From Chloropicon primus (Eukaryota > Chlorophyta > Chloropicophyceae > Chloropicales > Chloropicaceae): DNA of 64,000 nt. The DNA is taken from NCBI GenBank assembly GCA_023205875.1, contig CP060755.1:744001-808000 (forward strand). Reading direction: 5' to 3'. Under the pieces are notes generated by a model. It was not told the DNA's origin, searched no databases, and was given only the letters and a program-made list of their open reading frames with translations. Positions 19,240 through 29,251 of this stretch are shown here, one piece after another. The position numbers were made by a program, and so were the translations under genes. How positions within the stretch are numbered: position 1 is the first letter of the stretch; each line of letters starts with the position of its first letter.

Positions 19240-20296
19240 GGATTGGAGTTGGATGGACAATGAAGCCAGAGAGCCGTGTGTCGTGTGTGTTGCAAGCTTC
19301 CCTTCCTAATCCTACCCAATCCTACCCTTCCCTCGCTGCGCCGCGTGGTTCAACGCGAAGAGCAAGGAAACTAAAAGCGGGAATGGTTGAGAGGATTGAG
19401 GGACAACGACAAGAAGCGCCAAGACAATGCCAAGCGAGATACGATACGATACGATACGATACGATATGTATGTATGTCCTCCTTCCTCCTTGTGCGTTGC
19501 GTGTTGTGCAAGCGTGCGTGCGCTTTCAAGGAAGTCGTCGGTTTGTTCCAAAAAAAAAAAAAAAAAAAAAAAAGGGAAAACCGTCAAACGAACCTCCCTC
19601 CCCCTCCGGTTGTGGTGGTTGCGTCTTGTATTGGTTGCGGTGAACGCGCGCTCGTGCTGCCGTCGAGGACGACGTCGCCGCTCGTTCCGCTTTTTTTTTG
19701 GATTCCAGGAAGAAAACAAAAGAAGAAGAAAGAAGAAGGAAACGAAGAAGGCTCTTCCCCGTGCCCCTTTCTTCAAGGATGAGAGGCCAGAAAGCCAAAA
19801 AAACCAAATCTAAAAAAAAATCTTGAGGCTACGAATCTATGGTACGACGCAACAAGGGAAAACTACAAGATAGGGTATTCTGTGAGAGACGTGTTGGAGG
19901 AAAATATCTCACGGTACACTCGAAAATGGACCCTCCCGCGTACACCCGAATGGGGGGCTTTGGGATCGATCGATCGAGAGGAGCAAGACGGCGGCGACGA
20001 CGGCGACGACGGTGCGCCAGGGGGTCCGTGTTCCTCCTCCTTTGGTGTTTTCGCGTGAAGGACGAGAAGCTACGTCTCGAGGGCTTTCGAACGATACCAC
20101 GCATCGCATGCTTCGGTGACATCCTTTCCTTTTTTTCCACCACCGAAGGCGGCGACGGCGACGGCGACGTAGGGAGGAAGGAAGGAAGGAGATGGGTCGT
20201 CGTCGTCACCAGCACCAGCACCAGCACCAGCACCAGAAGCACCAGCACCGAGGACGGGCCTCCCCGTCTCCGCTTCTTCGGCCGGAGGACAACGCC
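19240..20296. repeat. divergent promoter interval with GATAC microsatellite and A-runs
   Basis: About 1.06 kb between two head-to-head genes. It holds a (GATAC)n run at about 19437-19467, a 23-nt A run near 19550-19573, other A-runs near 19805, and GACGGC and CACCAG repeats (20150-20240). The CACCAG repeats could be the 5' end of an N-terminally longer RRP6 (ATG at 20192). No separate gene was recognised. Confidence 0.5.
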
Positions 20297-22446
20297 ATGG
20301 CGTCGCGGCCGCAGGACTCGTGGACGGTGAAGCCGGACAACTCCAAGGCGGCGTTCGTCCACAGGCCCTGCGGCCTCGACCCTCCGTCCTCATCCTCATC
20401 AGCATCAGCATCCTCAGCTCTGCTGCTGGAGAGGGCGCAGAAGCTCGGGTACGCCAAGGGGGCGGCGTCCGAGTCCCACCCGCTCGGCAACGTCATCAGG
20501 GGGATGGCGTTCGAGGACTGGATGCTCGAGTGCGACCAGGCTCAGGTAAGACCAACAACGTCAACAACAACAACAGCAGCAACAACAGCAGCAACACCTC
20601 GCAAGGAAACACTCTGCTTCTGGAACGCGAAAGCCTGGCAGCAAGCAATTAAACCCTTGCCAAATAAAAGTCTGCGCCCGTTGCGACATCCACCGCCACC
20701 TTTTCTTTTGCTTGGTGCCCGGACCACTCGCTGACAGGCGCAACACACTTCCTCTTCCTCTTCCCTGAATAGTCCTTCAAGAGCTTCAAGGCCACGCCGC
20801 TCACGTACGTGGACGACAAGGCCCTCCTCGAGGTCCTGGCCAAGAAACTCGACGAGGAGTCCGTGATCGCGGTGGACCTGGAGAACCACTCGCTGCACTC
20901 GTACCAGGGATTCCTTTGCCTCATGCAGGTGTCCACGAGGAGGGAGGACTTCATCGTGGACTGCCTGGCGCTGAGGAACGAGGTCGGCCCCGCCCTGGGG
21001 CACATCTTCGCGGACCCGAAGAAGGTCAAGGTCATCCACGGCGCGAACTCGGACATCGTGTGGCTGCAGAGGGACCACGGGATCTACGTCTCGAACCTGT
21101 TCGACACGGGGCAGGCGGCGCGGGCCCTCAACCTCCCCAAGTTCGGCCTCGCCTTCCTGCTCCAGCACTATTGCAACTATAACACCGACAAGAGGCACCA
21201 GATGGCGGACTGGAGGATGAGGCCCCTCCCGGACTACCTGGTGACGTACGCGAGGGCGGACACCCACTTCCTGCTGTACATCTACGACAGGCTGAAGATC
21301 GACCTGAGGACCAGGAAGCTGGTGCCGGAGGAGGCCGAGGACGCGGAGCTCCCCCAGAGCTACCCGCAGAACCTCACCGGCCTGGTGCTGTGGAAGTCCG
21401 CCGTGATCTCGATGCAGATGTACGACAAGCCCGTGTTCACGGAGACGACCTACCTGGACTACTACGCCAAGCAGAGGGTGTCGTACAACTCGAAGCAGCT
21501 GGCCGTCTTCGCCGGCCTGTTCGCTTGGAGGGACGCCAAGGCCAGGGAGCTCGACGAGTCCCCCGAGGCCGTGCTGTCGAGGAGCCAGCTCCTCGACCTG
21601 TCCCGCGGCCCGAAGAGCAGCTCGTGGCAACGGCCGTTCGAGGAGCGGGCCTCGAGGGACTTCTTGGGGCGCATCTGCAGCCGCAAGTCGACGAACTTTG
21701 CGGCCTCGCGCCAGGAAGACCTCTTCCAGGTCATCAGCTCCTCCATCGAGCAGAACATCTCTTACGGGTCGTCTTCCGTTGATGAGACGACAAAGACGAA
21801 GACCAAGACGAAGACCAAGACGAACAAGAAGTCCCAGGGCCCCAAGGATGAGGGGACCGGGCCGCGACCGGAGGTCGTGGCGAGGCTCTCGAAAGGAAGC
21901 GCGGTGTGGGACGCCCTGGACCAAGGCAAGCGGAGCGTGCCAAAGTGCGGAAAGGTGGAGAGCGTCGTGATGTCCTTGAAGCTTCCGTTCCTCCGCGCAA
22001 AGAAGGCCCCGGCGGCGGCGGGCTCGAAGAAATCCGAGGAAGAGCGGCCGCAGGAAGGCGGCCGGGATCCCGCCAGACCCGCCGTGTCGGCGAACGACAT
22101 CAGATCGTGGGCCAACAAAACGAAGGAGGAAGAGGAGAAAGTCCAGGAGCCAAAAACGGAAGGCAAGGAAGCCTTTCCGAAACCTTTGTCCAAGAGGTAC
22201 CAGATGGGAAAGTCGAGGCAGCAGAGGCCTGCGCAGTTGGACAAAGCGTCCGCCGCGAGCGGGGGGAACTCGAGCGGGTTTGACTACTCTGCCGCCCGGG
22301 AGCAGCTGAAGAACCGGAAGAAGGGGAAGAGAAGGCAGAACATGGTCGCTCAAAGCTTTTACTCTATTCCTGACGAGAACTTGGTCAAGCCGGCGAAGAG
22401 GAGAAAGCAGCCGCAGACCGGAAACAGGAGCATGACGTTCAAGTAG
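20297..22446 (+). CDS. RRP6: RRP6/EXOSC10 nuclear exosome 3'-5' exonuclease
   Basis: Exons 20297-20545 and 20773-22446, joined in phase 0 across a 227-bp GT-AG intron (CAG|gtaag to aatag|TCC), give 640 residues. Translation from ATG 20297 (MASRPQDSW) is chosen; an in-frame ATG at 20192 would add 35 His/Gln-rich residues. RRP6 is the DEDD exonuclease of the nuclear exosome, trimming rRNA, snoRNA and surveillance targets. Seen: the linker HPLGNVIRGMAFEDWML, Exo I IAVDLENHSLHSYQGF (Asp and Glu), Exo II VIHGANSDIVWLQ, Exo III with YARADTHFLLYIYD (Asp, Tyr), then an HRDC domain (LFAWRDAKARELDESPEAVL). The lysine-rich tail resembles the exosome-binding lasso. The N-terminal PMC2NT (Rrp47-binding) domain seems absent or very short. 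A TGTAA signal lies 63 nt after the stop. Confidence 0.93.
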
Positions 22447-22508
22447 TGGGTTCCGAGCCAAGCTCATCGCGCGTGCACAAGAAAAGCATTTTTTGTTCTT
22501 TGTCTTTG

Positions 22509-22513
22509 TGTAA
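22509..22513 (+). promoter_or_regulatory. TGTAA polyadenylation-like signal after RRP6
   Basis: TGTAA, the poly(A) signal used by many green algae, lies 63 nt after the RRP6 stop. The same pentamer occurs twice after the G-alpha stop (30641-30650) and once after the ABHD11-like stop (46121-46125). Confidence 0.45.
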
Positions 22514-22603
22514 ATTAGAGAGAGAAAGAGATTAATCCTAATCCTGTTGTGTAACAACAACAACTGGACAACAACAAGCAACAAAACAAAGAGGCCTCTA
22601 CGC

Positions 22604-24007
22604 CTAGGCCTCTGCTGCACCCACCTCTTCGAAGCACTCCTTGAGGACCTCGACGCACCTGTCAATGTCGCCGCGCTCCACCACGAGCGGGGGAACGAGC
22701 CTCACCACGTTTCCCTCGCCCGCCGTAATGACCAGCAGACCCCTGTCCCTCGCCTTGGCGACAATGGGGCCAGCAGACCTGTCGATCTCGATCCCTACGA
22801 TCAGGCCCTTTCCCCGCACCTCCCTCACGAACGATTTCCCCCCCACTGCCTCGCTGAGCTTGCCGACGAGATAGTCCCCCTTGTCGCTCACTTCCTGGAG
22901 GAAGCCACCCTCCTGCAGGCGCGACATGACGTGGAGCCCCGACGTGCAGACGAACGGGCCCCCAGCAAACGTGGACCCGTGGTCCCCCAGGCTGATCGCT
23001 TCCGCGATCTCGTTGGTCATCAGGACAGCGCCTATTGGGAGGCCGGCCGCGAGGGGCTTGGCCAAGGTCATGATGTCAGGGCAAGCCCCCTCGCCGTACC
23101 ACTGGTGAGCAAACATCTTCCCCGTCCTTCCCAAGCCGCACTGCACCTCGTCGTAAACGAGCAAGGCCCCCGCGTCGTCGCACAGCTTTCTCAGGCCGAC
23201 GAGAAAGTCCCTGGTCGAGGGGTTGCACCCGCCCTCCCCTTGGAAGGGCTCCACAAACACCGCGCAGGTTCTCCCTCTTCTGATCACCTTTGCCGCGCTC
23301 TTGAGGTTGTTGTACTCAGCGAACTTCACCCCAGGCATAACGGGCTCGAAGGGAGTCCTGTACTTCGCCTTGGATGTTAGGGCCAGGGCCCCCATCGTCC
23401 TGCCGTGGAACCCCGCGGAGAACGCCACGAACTCGGTAGGCTGCTGCTTCCTGCCGAGGAGGGAAGGGCTCCCCTTCCCGTTCAGCTTTTGGTACTTCCT
23501 CGCGAACTTGATCGCTGCCTCGTTCGCTTCCGTGCCGCTGTTAACGAAGAACGCCTTCTGTGCCCAAGGGGAGGACGCTTTGCACAGCTCCCTCGCGAGC
23601 AAAGCTGCGGGCTCGGTGCTGTACAAGTTGCTGACGTGCACCAAGGTCCTGAGCTGGTCGGACAAGACGTCCGTCAACTCCTTGTCCGAGTGCCCCAGGC
23701 AGTTCACAGCAATCCCAGAGGTGAAGTCCAAGTACTCCCGACCTTCCGCGTCGAAGAGCCTGCAGCCGTCCCCCCTGACGAAGGAAACTCCCGCAGGCCT
23801 CGCCCCCGCGTACGTCCCCAGGAGGTACTCGGTCTCCAGCTCCTGCACCTCCACGGACGGCATGGACCCCGCTGAGGTCGTCGAGGCCTTGCATCCCAAC
23901 GCCTTCCTTCTCGCTGACGGCCTCGATGCGCTCCTCGCCACCTGAGCCCTAAAACCCACCCTCACCCTGCACCCGTACTCAAACTTGTACAACGTCATCT
24001 TCATCAT
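22604..24007 (-). CDS. ARGD: Acetylornithine aminotransferase, plastid-targeted
   Basis: 467 residues from ATG at 24007 (MMKMTLYKFEYG). The Arg/Ser-rich leader to about residue 45 (ARSASRPSARRK...CKASTTS) looks like a plastid transit peptide. It is a class III PLP aminotransferase of arginine biosynthesis, converting N-acetylglutamate semialdehyde plus glutamate to N-acetylornithine. Seen: FTSGIAVNCLGHSDKEL, FFVNSGTEANEAAIKFARK, SAGFHGRTMGALALT, EPFQGEGG, and VYDEVQCGLGRTG. The PLP lysine is in MTLAKPLAAGLPIGAVL, followed by GSTFAGGPFVC and VRLVPPLVV. The residues Phe-His-Gly-Arg and Asp-Glu-Val-Gln fit ACOAT rather than ornithine aminotransferase. It is intronless and head-to-head with DPH5 across a duplicated promoter. 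Confidence 0.93.
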   Translation of the reverse strand: MMKMTLYKFEYGCRVRVGFRAQVARSASRPSARRKALGCKASTTSAGSMPSVEVQELETEYLLGTYAGARPAGVSFVRGDGCRLFDAEGREYLDFTSGIAVNCLGHSDKELTDVLSDQLRTLVHVSNLYSTEPAALLARELCKASSPWAQKAFFVNSGTEANEAAIKFARKYQKLNGKGSPSLLGRKQQPTEFVAFSAGFHGRTMGALALTSKAKYRTPFEPVMPGVKFAEYNNLKSAAKVIRRGRTCAVFVEPFQGEGGCNPSTRDFLVGLRKLCDDAGALLVYDEVQCGLGRTGKMFAHQWYGEGACPDIMTLAKPLAAGLPIGAVLMTNEIAEAISLGDHGSTFAGGPFVCTSGLHVMSRLQEGGFLQEVSDKGDYLVGKLSEAVGGKSFVREVRGKGLIVGIEIDRSAGPIVAKARDRGLLVITAGEGNVVRLVPPLVVERGDIDRCVEVLKECFEEVGAAEA

Positions 24008-24034
24008 CCACTCTCCCACTCTCACTCGCTTCGT

Positions 24035-24365
24035 GTCCTCAAATCCTTCGCAGACCGCCGATGCCTTCGACCGACCACCCGTTCGAAAGCCAACGACGCG
24101 ACGCTTCTCGCCACCACCCTCCCTTTCCCTCCTATTGCCTCGCTCGCTGGCGAGGGACGCCCCTGTCTCTCTCTCTCTCCTCCAGGTGAGGTGAGATGGA
24201 TTGATCTCCCTCTTCGTCTCGTCCTCAAATCCTCACCACTGGGTCAAATCCTTCGACCGACCTCCCGTTCGAAAGCCAACGACGCGACGCTTCTCGCCAC
24301 CACCCTCCCTTTCCCTCCTATTTCCTCGCTCGCTCGCAAACTCCGCCCCTGTCTCTCTCTGTCTC
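24035..24365. repeat. ~186-bp tandem direct duplication in the ARGD/DPH5 divergent promoter
   Basis: Two copies lie 186 bp apart. The best-kept core is 24064-24148 against 24250-24334, differing at 2 of 85 positions by eye. Flanking bits also match at the same offset: GTCCTCAAAT at 24035 and 24221, and CGCCCCTGTCTCTCTC near 24158 and 24344. It fills most of the 469 bp between the divergent ATGs of ARGD (24007) and DPH5 (24477). Confidence 0.85.
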
Positions 24366-24476
24366 TCTCTGTCTCTCGTCGCTGGGCTCAGCTGCTGAGT
24401 GCGTGAGAGGCGGCGAAGGCGAAAGGGGAACGAAGGGACGAGGAGGTGTGAGGTGTGCGGTGAGAGTGAGAGAGAG

Positions 24477-25337
24477 ATGCTTTACCTGATAGGTTTGGGT
24501 TTGGGGGACGAGAGCGACATCACGGTGAGGGGGCTAGAGGTTGTGAAGACGTGCAAGAGGATCCTTCTCGAGTCGTATACCTCGATACTTCCAGGGCTGG
24601 GGAAGGAAAGGCTGGAGGCATTGTATGGCAAGCCGGTGGAGATAGCTTACAGGGAGAAGGTGGAGGAGGACATCGAGGAGGTCATTGAGGAGGCTCGTGA
24701 GGAGAATGTGGCCTTCCTCGTGATTGGAGATCCTTTTGGGGCGACGACGCACAGCGACTTGTACTTGAGGGCGCTCCGCTTGGGAGTCCAAGTGGAGGTC
24801 GTCCACAACGCGAGCATCATGAATGCCTGTGGTGCCTGCGGGCTCCAGCTTTACAAGTTCGGGGAGACCGTGTCAATTGTGTTCTTCACGGAGACGTGGA
24901 GGCACGGGGATAGCTTCTACGACAAGATCCTGAGGAACAACGGGGGGAAGGCTGAGGGCGGGCTCCACACGCTGTGCTTGCTTGACATCAAGGTTCACGA
25001 GCTCAACTTTGACGAGATGATTCAGACCGGCAAGCCTGTTTACATGCCACCGACGTTCATGAAGGCCTCCCTGGCTGCCTCTCAGCTGCTTGAGATCGAG
25101 GAGAGGCGAAAGGACGGGGCGTGCTCCCCTGACAGGCCGGCGGTGGCCCTCGCGAGGGTGGGAGCAAAGGACCAGGTCATCGTGAGTGGCACGCTGGAGA
25201 GGCTGTCCAGGAGCGACGTGGACGACGTCTTGGGAGCCCCGCTCCACTCCCTCATCGTTTGCGGGGAGCTCCACGACCTGGAGAAGGAGTTCTTCGAGCA
25301 CTTCAACATCGACAACCGCAAGGCGCGTGAAGACTAA
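24477..25337 (+). CDS. DPH5: Diphthine methyl ester synthase
   Basis: 286 residues from ATG at 24477 (MLYLIGLGLGDESDITVRG), the canonical DPH5 start. The enzyme uses S-adenosylmethionine to methylate the modified histidine of elongation factor 2, a step of diphthamide synthesis in the cytosol. Tetrapyrrole-methylase fold motifs are visible: the LIGLGLGD SAM loop, LLESYTSILPG, VAFLVIGDPFGATTHSDL, VVHNASIMNACGACGLQLY, and ETVSIVFFTETWRHGDSFYDK. Near the C-terminus are the ARVGAKDQVIVSGTLERL and HSLIVCGELHDLEKEF blocks. Length and motif order fit the family. It is intronless. Its stop lies 71 bp from the stop of the convergent LYR gene. Confidence 0.96.
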   Translation: MLYLIGLGLGDESDITVRGLEVVKTCKRILLESYTSILPGLGKERLEALYGKPVEIAYREKVEEDIEEVIEEAREENVAFLVIGDPFGATTHSDLYLRALRLGVQVEVVHNASIMNACGACGLQLYKFGETVSIVFFTETWRHGDSFYDKILRNNGGKAEGGLHTLCLLDIKVHELNFDEMIQTGKPVYMPPTFMKASLAASQLLEIEERRKDGACSPDRPAVALARVGAKDQVIVSGTLERLSRSDVDDVLGAPLHSLIVCGELHDLEKEFFEHFNIDNRKARED

Positions 25338-25408
25338 GTTTGGGACGTGAAGAGACAACCCCACAAACAACTCTTTATTAATGACAACAAATAAACCGCA
25401 ACTGCCCT

Positions 25409-26101
25409 TCAGCTCGAGTTGCCGTCCGGGCGTTTTTGTTGCTCCTCCAGTATCTCCCTCTGCTTGTCGATCATATTTTGCAGGGACTTGTCGAGACAGT
25501 CCCTTCCAGAAACAATGAGCTTGTTGACGACGTGAGGATCCTTCTCGTACCTGGCAGCCTCGTACTCCTTCCTGGCTGACTCCCGGATCAGATCCCTGCA
25601 GCCAAAAGAAAGGGACAGCGAGTCAGTGTGCCATGGTCAGTTTCTCACCGACAGTGACAGAGCTAGGGGGAACCACGGAGGGAAGGGCTGGACGCGTACG
25701 CCTCGCCTGGCGTTGCGTGGTGAACCACTCGCTGCTGGGGATGAGATAAGGATGGGTGAGAACCTAAAGCTGCTCGTTTCTCCTCACCTGAAAGGTATCC
25801 CGTTGTTATCCGTCCACGTGAAGAACCTCGAGAAGCGCAGAATGTCCCTGTAGAGAGACAGAGACTCTCTCCTCGTTGTCGCCACGCTCTGCTTCGGCGT
25901 GCCCGGAGTGTTCGACTCCTTCGAAAGGTGCCGATCGAGGAACTCCTCGATCTCGTCACTGCTCGAGGACGTCTCCGTGCTCAGGGACCTTCCAACGATT
26001 CCCGTGCACGACACAGATGCTGCTGCCGGAGAGACGCCTCCCGCCATCCCGTGACGCGCCAGAAGCCCTGCCAAGGTTTTCCTCGTCATCATCATCGTCA
26101 T
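25409..26101 (-). CDS. LYR-motif (Complex1_LYR) mitochondrial protein
   Basis: Exons 26101-25788 and 25595-25409 are joined across a 192-bp intron (TTTCAG|gtgagg to ggctgcag|GGATC). The split arginine codon restores one frame of 166 residues. The start is the first ATG of the frame (MTMMMTRKTLAGLLARHG), and the basic, Ser/Thr-rich leader looks mitochondrial. The LYR domain covers about residues 80-150: SLYRDILRFSRFFTW, then, across the splice, PFRDLIRESARKEYEAARYE and DPHVVNKLIVSGRDCLDKSL. LYR proteins are small helical mitochondrial partners of acyl carrier protein. They assist Fe-S cluster, complex I/II/III or ATP synthase assembly. The specific member cannot be named with confidence. Joining the exons gives an uninterrupted LYR fold, which supports the intron. 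Confidence 0.8.
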
Positions 26102-26582
26102 CGCCAAACTCCTCCTCCTCTTTGATTCCCTTACCCTTTGGTGCCTTCACCTGAGGAGGCGCTGCGCGAACAGACGGGAACCAACAATGACAGCGGCAAT
26201 GGAATGGAATGGAGTGGAGTGGAATGGAGCGGAATGGAACACGGCCTTGGCTTCCTTGCTCCCTCCCTCCCTCTCTCTCTCTCTCTCTCCTCCTAATGCT
26301 AATGTCTCTGGCTGGGCTCCTGGCTTTGTATCTTGGTGTCCTCTTCTCTTCTCCTCGTCGTCGTCGTCCGTCCATAAAGTGTCTCGTTCGTGTCCATGGC
26401 GTCCAAGCTCGAGGCAGGAGCTGGAGAACCTTGAGGACAAGACAGTGGCTTGCTTGGTTGCTCGTCTTGGTCCCTTGCTGTCCTGCATGTAAGCATAGTC
26501 CCCAGGCATTTGTGGCCTCGGTGTATAAGAGAGACCCGTCTAGAAGAGGTAGGGGAGACGTCCTTCCCATTGGGCAGACACC
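26102..26582. repeat. divergent interval with GGAAT-type repeat
   Basis: 481 bp between head-to-head genes. An imperfect GGAAT/GGAGT array lies at about 26198-26245, followed by a CTCTCTC tract at 26268-26290 and a CGTCGTCGTC run near 26356-26368. No gene was recognised; it is likely a shared promoter. Confidence 0.5.
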
Positions 26583-28356
26583 ATGCAAGGTGGAGACAGC
26601 CTGGCTCAGCTTTACCTTCACGACTTTACGGACGATGAGGAGCAGAAGATATCAAAGGAGATCCTTTCCCTCGTGGAAGCTATTGGGGATTTGGAGGACC
26701 TTCCAGAGATAAGTGCCACCAAGGAGGTGCTCAAGAAGGAGCTTGGGAATGAGGGAAGTACGAGCCAGGAAAGGACAGGGACGACGGTGGCGACGAGAAA
26801 AGCAGGTGAGTCTTGGCATCAGAGAGGGGGTGGGGTGTCGGTCAGCGGACTTACACGCCTGTGTTTCTTTTCGAATTCGTTTGCTTGCGTCTCCTTCCTT
26901 CCCACTAGCGAAAATTGCGGAGCGCCTTATCAGGCTTAATGGTTTCGAGGAGCTCTTCGATTCCCTCAGCACGGAAGGGAACGTGGACAAGAACACCCTG
27001 GTCGTCGTCATCGTCATCCTATCCAGCGGGGAGCTGGAGGACAAGCTGAAGGAGTTGTTCGCTCTCGTGGCAAAGAAGCCGAGCAGAGAGAGGACGAAGA
27101 AAAGGGAGAAGATGGTGGCCACAAGACAAAACTTGGAGGACACTGGACAGCTGGTGCTGACTTGCCTGGTGATGATGAACCTCTCCATGCAATTCTGCAA
27201 CGGGCCAAGGTTCAGGCTCGCCCTGTTTGATCCCCAGATCGTGATGCACGTGGGAAAGAACCACTTGGAGCGGGCCATCAGCGATGTCTGTGACGTGCAC
27301 CTCCTGTCGTCGTCCTTTGAGACGCCCAACCCAACGTCCACGAAGGCTCACGTGGACTTTGACGAATTCGTTCAGATCTGCCTAAACGTGTTCTACAACA
27401 TCGTCGAGTCGTCCTCGATGAAAGTTCTCGAGACGCCGCTGAGGTCCAGGAGTGACCCCGTGCTAAGGAGGTTCACCGACGATGGCCTCGATTCCACCGC
27501 GGAGGAGCGCTTGCAGAGAAGGATCTCGAACGCCACCCAGGATGGTGGTGGTGGTGGTGATTACGGCAGCCAGACGAACACCCCGAGTGGCGACCCCTTG
27601 ATGAATGTGGTGGAGACCCCAGTGCCCCTCCCAGAAGACCTCATGCACAGGAAGAGTCTGAGGGACCTCGCGATGGAGGCCGCGGACGTTGCTGCTGATG
27701 AGGCGAGGGAGGAGGAGGACGCGCCAGAGAACGAGCTTCCGCCCACCATCGCAGGCCTGCTGCAAGATTTTGGCCTGCGGCTCTTCTTCCTCTCGGGAGT
27801 TCGATTCGCCCTGGCCTTGGTCTTCCTAGCAGCAAACGGGTCTCTCATCCTGGTGCTCGTGAACAGGTTCGACTACACCGTTGAAGTTGCCCTGGGCTTC
27901 GCCCTCGTCTTCGACCTTGGCGTTGCCCTCCTTTCGTTCTACTTGGCGTCCAGATTGAAGAAGCTGGAGCAAAACTTGGCGCTGCTGAACGAAGGGGAGG
28001 GCGACGATCTCGGCGACCTTCCGGAGGAGATCGACTCGATCATGCCCGGTCTCGGCAAGCTGCTCCCGAGTTCCTTGGGTTTCTTGAAGGGGTTTGGCAG
28101 AGGCAACAAAAATAAGGGAAAGACCCCGATGAAGACCCCGAAAGCGAAGAAGGAGAAGGACGGGGGATCTTTCATCTCATCGATCTCCAGTTTCTTCGGG
28201 GGAGGCGGGGACGACAAGAAGAAGAAGAAGAAGGGGCACGACAAAAACAAGTCGAGCAAGTCGTCCTTCACCGAAATGGATTTCACTCCCTTCAAAAGTC
28301 AGATGTCAATGCAAGGGCGTCACTCCAGGCAGCCCTCCGCCGAGCTTATCTTGTAA
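26583..28356 (+). CDS. Unknown protein with two C-terminal TM segments
   Basis: Exons 26583-26805 and 26909-28356 (103-bp intron, GCAG|gtgag to cactag|CG) give 556 residues with a split alanine codon. The N-terminal ~230 residues are helical and soluble (TDDEEQKISKEILSLVEAI; AERLIRLNGFEELFDSL; QLVLTCLVMMNLSMQFCN). The middle is acidic and disordered. Two hydrophobic segments occur at about 362-385 and 392-412 (FFLSGVRFALALVFLAANG; VEVALGFALVFDLGVALLSF). The tail is Lys/Gly-rich and positively charged (KTPMKTPKAKKEKD; DDKKKKKKGHDKNK). A hairpin-like TM pair with a basic tail suggests an endomembrane or envelope anchor. I do not recognise the family and assign no function. Confidence 0.65.
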
Positions 28357-29251
28357 CATTAAGAAATATAGTAGTATGTTTAGCCAACTGTCTCCGGTCC
28401 AGCCTCTGATCCGCTGCAGACTTTTCCCTCCAGTTTGACTCCCACCCCCACCCCGAGAGGTTACTCCAGCACGTCAGCCGCGTGGCAATGAGCGTTACTG
28501 CTGGAGTGAACAATAACACCCTAGCAACCTTTCGATGGCATTGCGATCGATTCCCCTCCCCGTCCTACCCCAAGCTCGTCCTCCGTGGTCTTCATCTCTG
28601 GTCTTCATCTCTGCAGACTTTTCCCTCCAGTTTCCTCCAGCCTCCCTTCAGGAAGGAGGATCCTCGATTTCCCCTTGGCTTGCGAGGAGGACACGATATA
28701 TGGTTGTGGTATGGTTGTAGATATCGATATCGTATCGTGCTATCGATGTTCATTGGAAAGAATCTTGATGTGCGTCGTCTTCGTCTTCGTGTCGTCTTCG
28801 TCTTCGTGTCGTCTTCGTCTCTTCGTGTCGTCTTCGTGTTCTCTTGGTTCGTGTCCGCGGCGCCTTGAGCGAATCATAGGCTTTTTCGTAGAATTTTATT
28901 TCAGGCGGATCCTCGTTGACCCCAGGACGAGGAATAAGGAAATAGGAAAACGACGAGGGTTTGCCTCGTCCTCGCCAAAGCGGGGGGTCGCCCACGACGA
29001 GGACCTTGCTCGTCTTTCGTTTCTTTCCCTTTCCTTTCGTTTCTGTTGCTTCGGCTCTTTCTTCGGCTCTTTCTCACGTGTGGAAAAGGGACGGAGGTGG
29101 ACGACCTTGGACGACTGCTCCGACTGTCAAGCAGGGCAAGGCGCTTGGACGTATTGAAAACCGACGCCGAGGCTGAGACTTGAGGCTCGCACTCGCACAT
29201 CAGACCGCGCCGACGACGGGCTAGAAGAAAAGGGGAGCAGAAGAGAGCGAA
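28357..29251. repeat. intergenic interval with CGTCTTCGT minisatellite
   Basis: 895 bp upstream of the G-alpha gene. It contains a short minisatellite of about 80 bp (28772-28850) built from CGTCTTCGTCTTCGTGT-like units, and a duplicated GTCTTCATCTCTG motif near 28585-28615. No gene was recognised. Confidence 0.5.

Noticed and set aside
20192-20296. Longer RRP6 start with a His/Gln repeat
   Set aside because: An ATG exists at 20192, but the extra residues come from a CACCAG microsatellite and are not conserved in the family; kept only as an alternative.
24250-24334. tRNA-like GTTCGAAAGC boxes in the ARGD/DPH5 promoter
   Set aside because: GTTCGA resembles a T-loop, but no matching acceptor stem, D-arm or anticodon arm was found in either copy.
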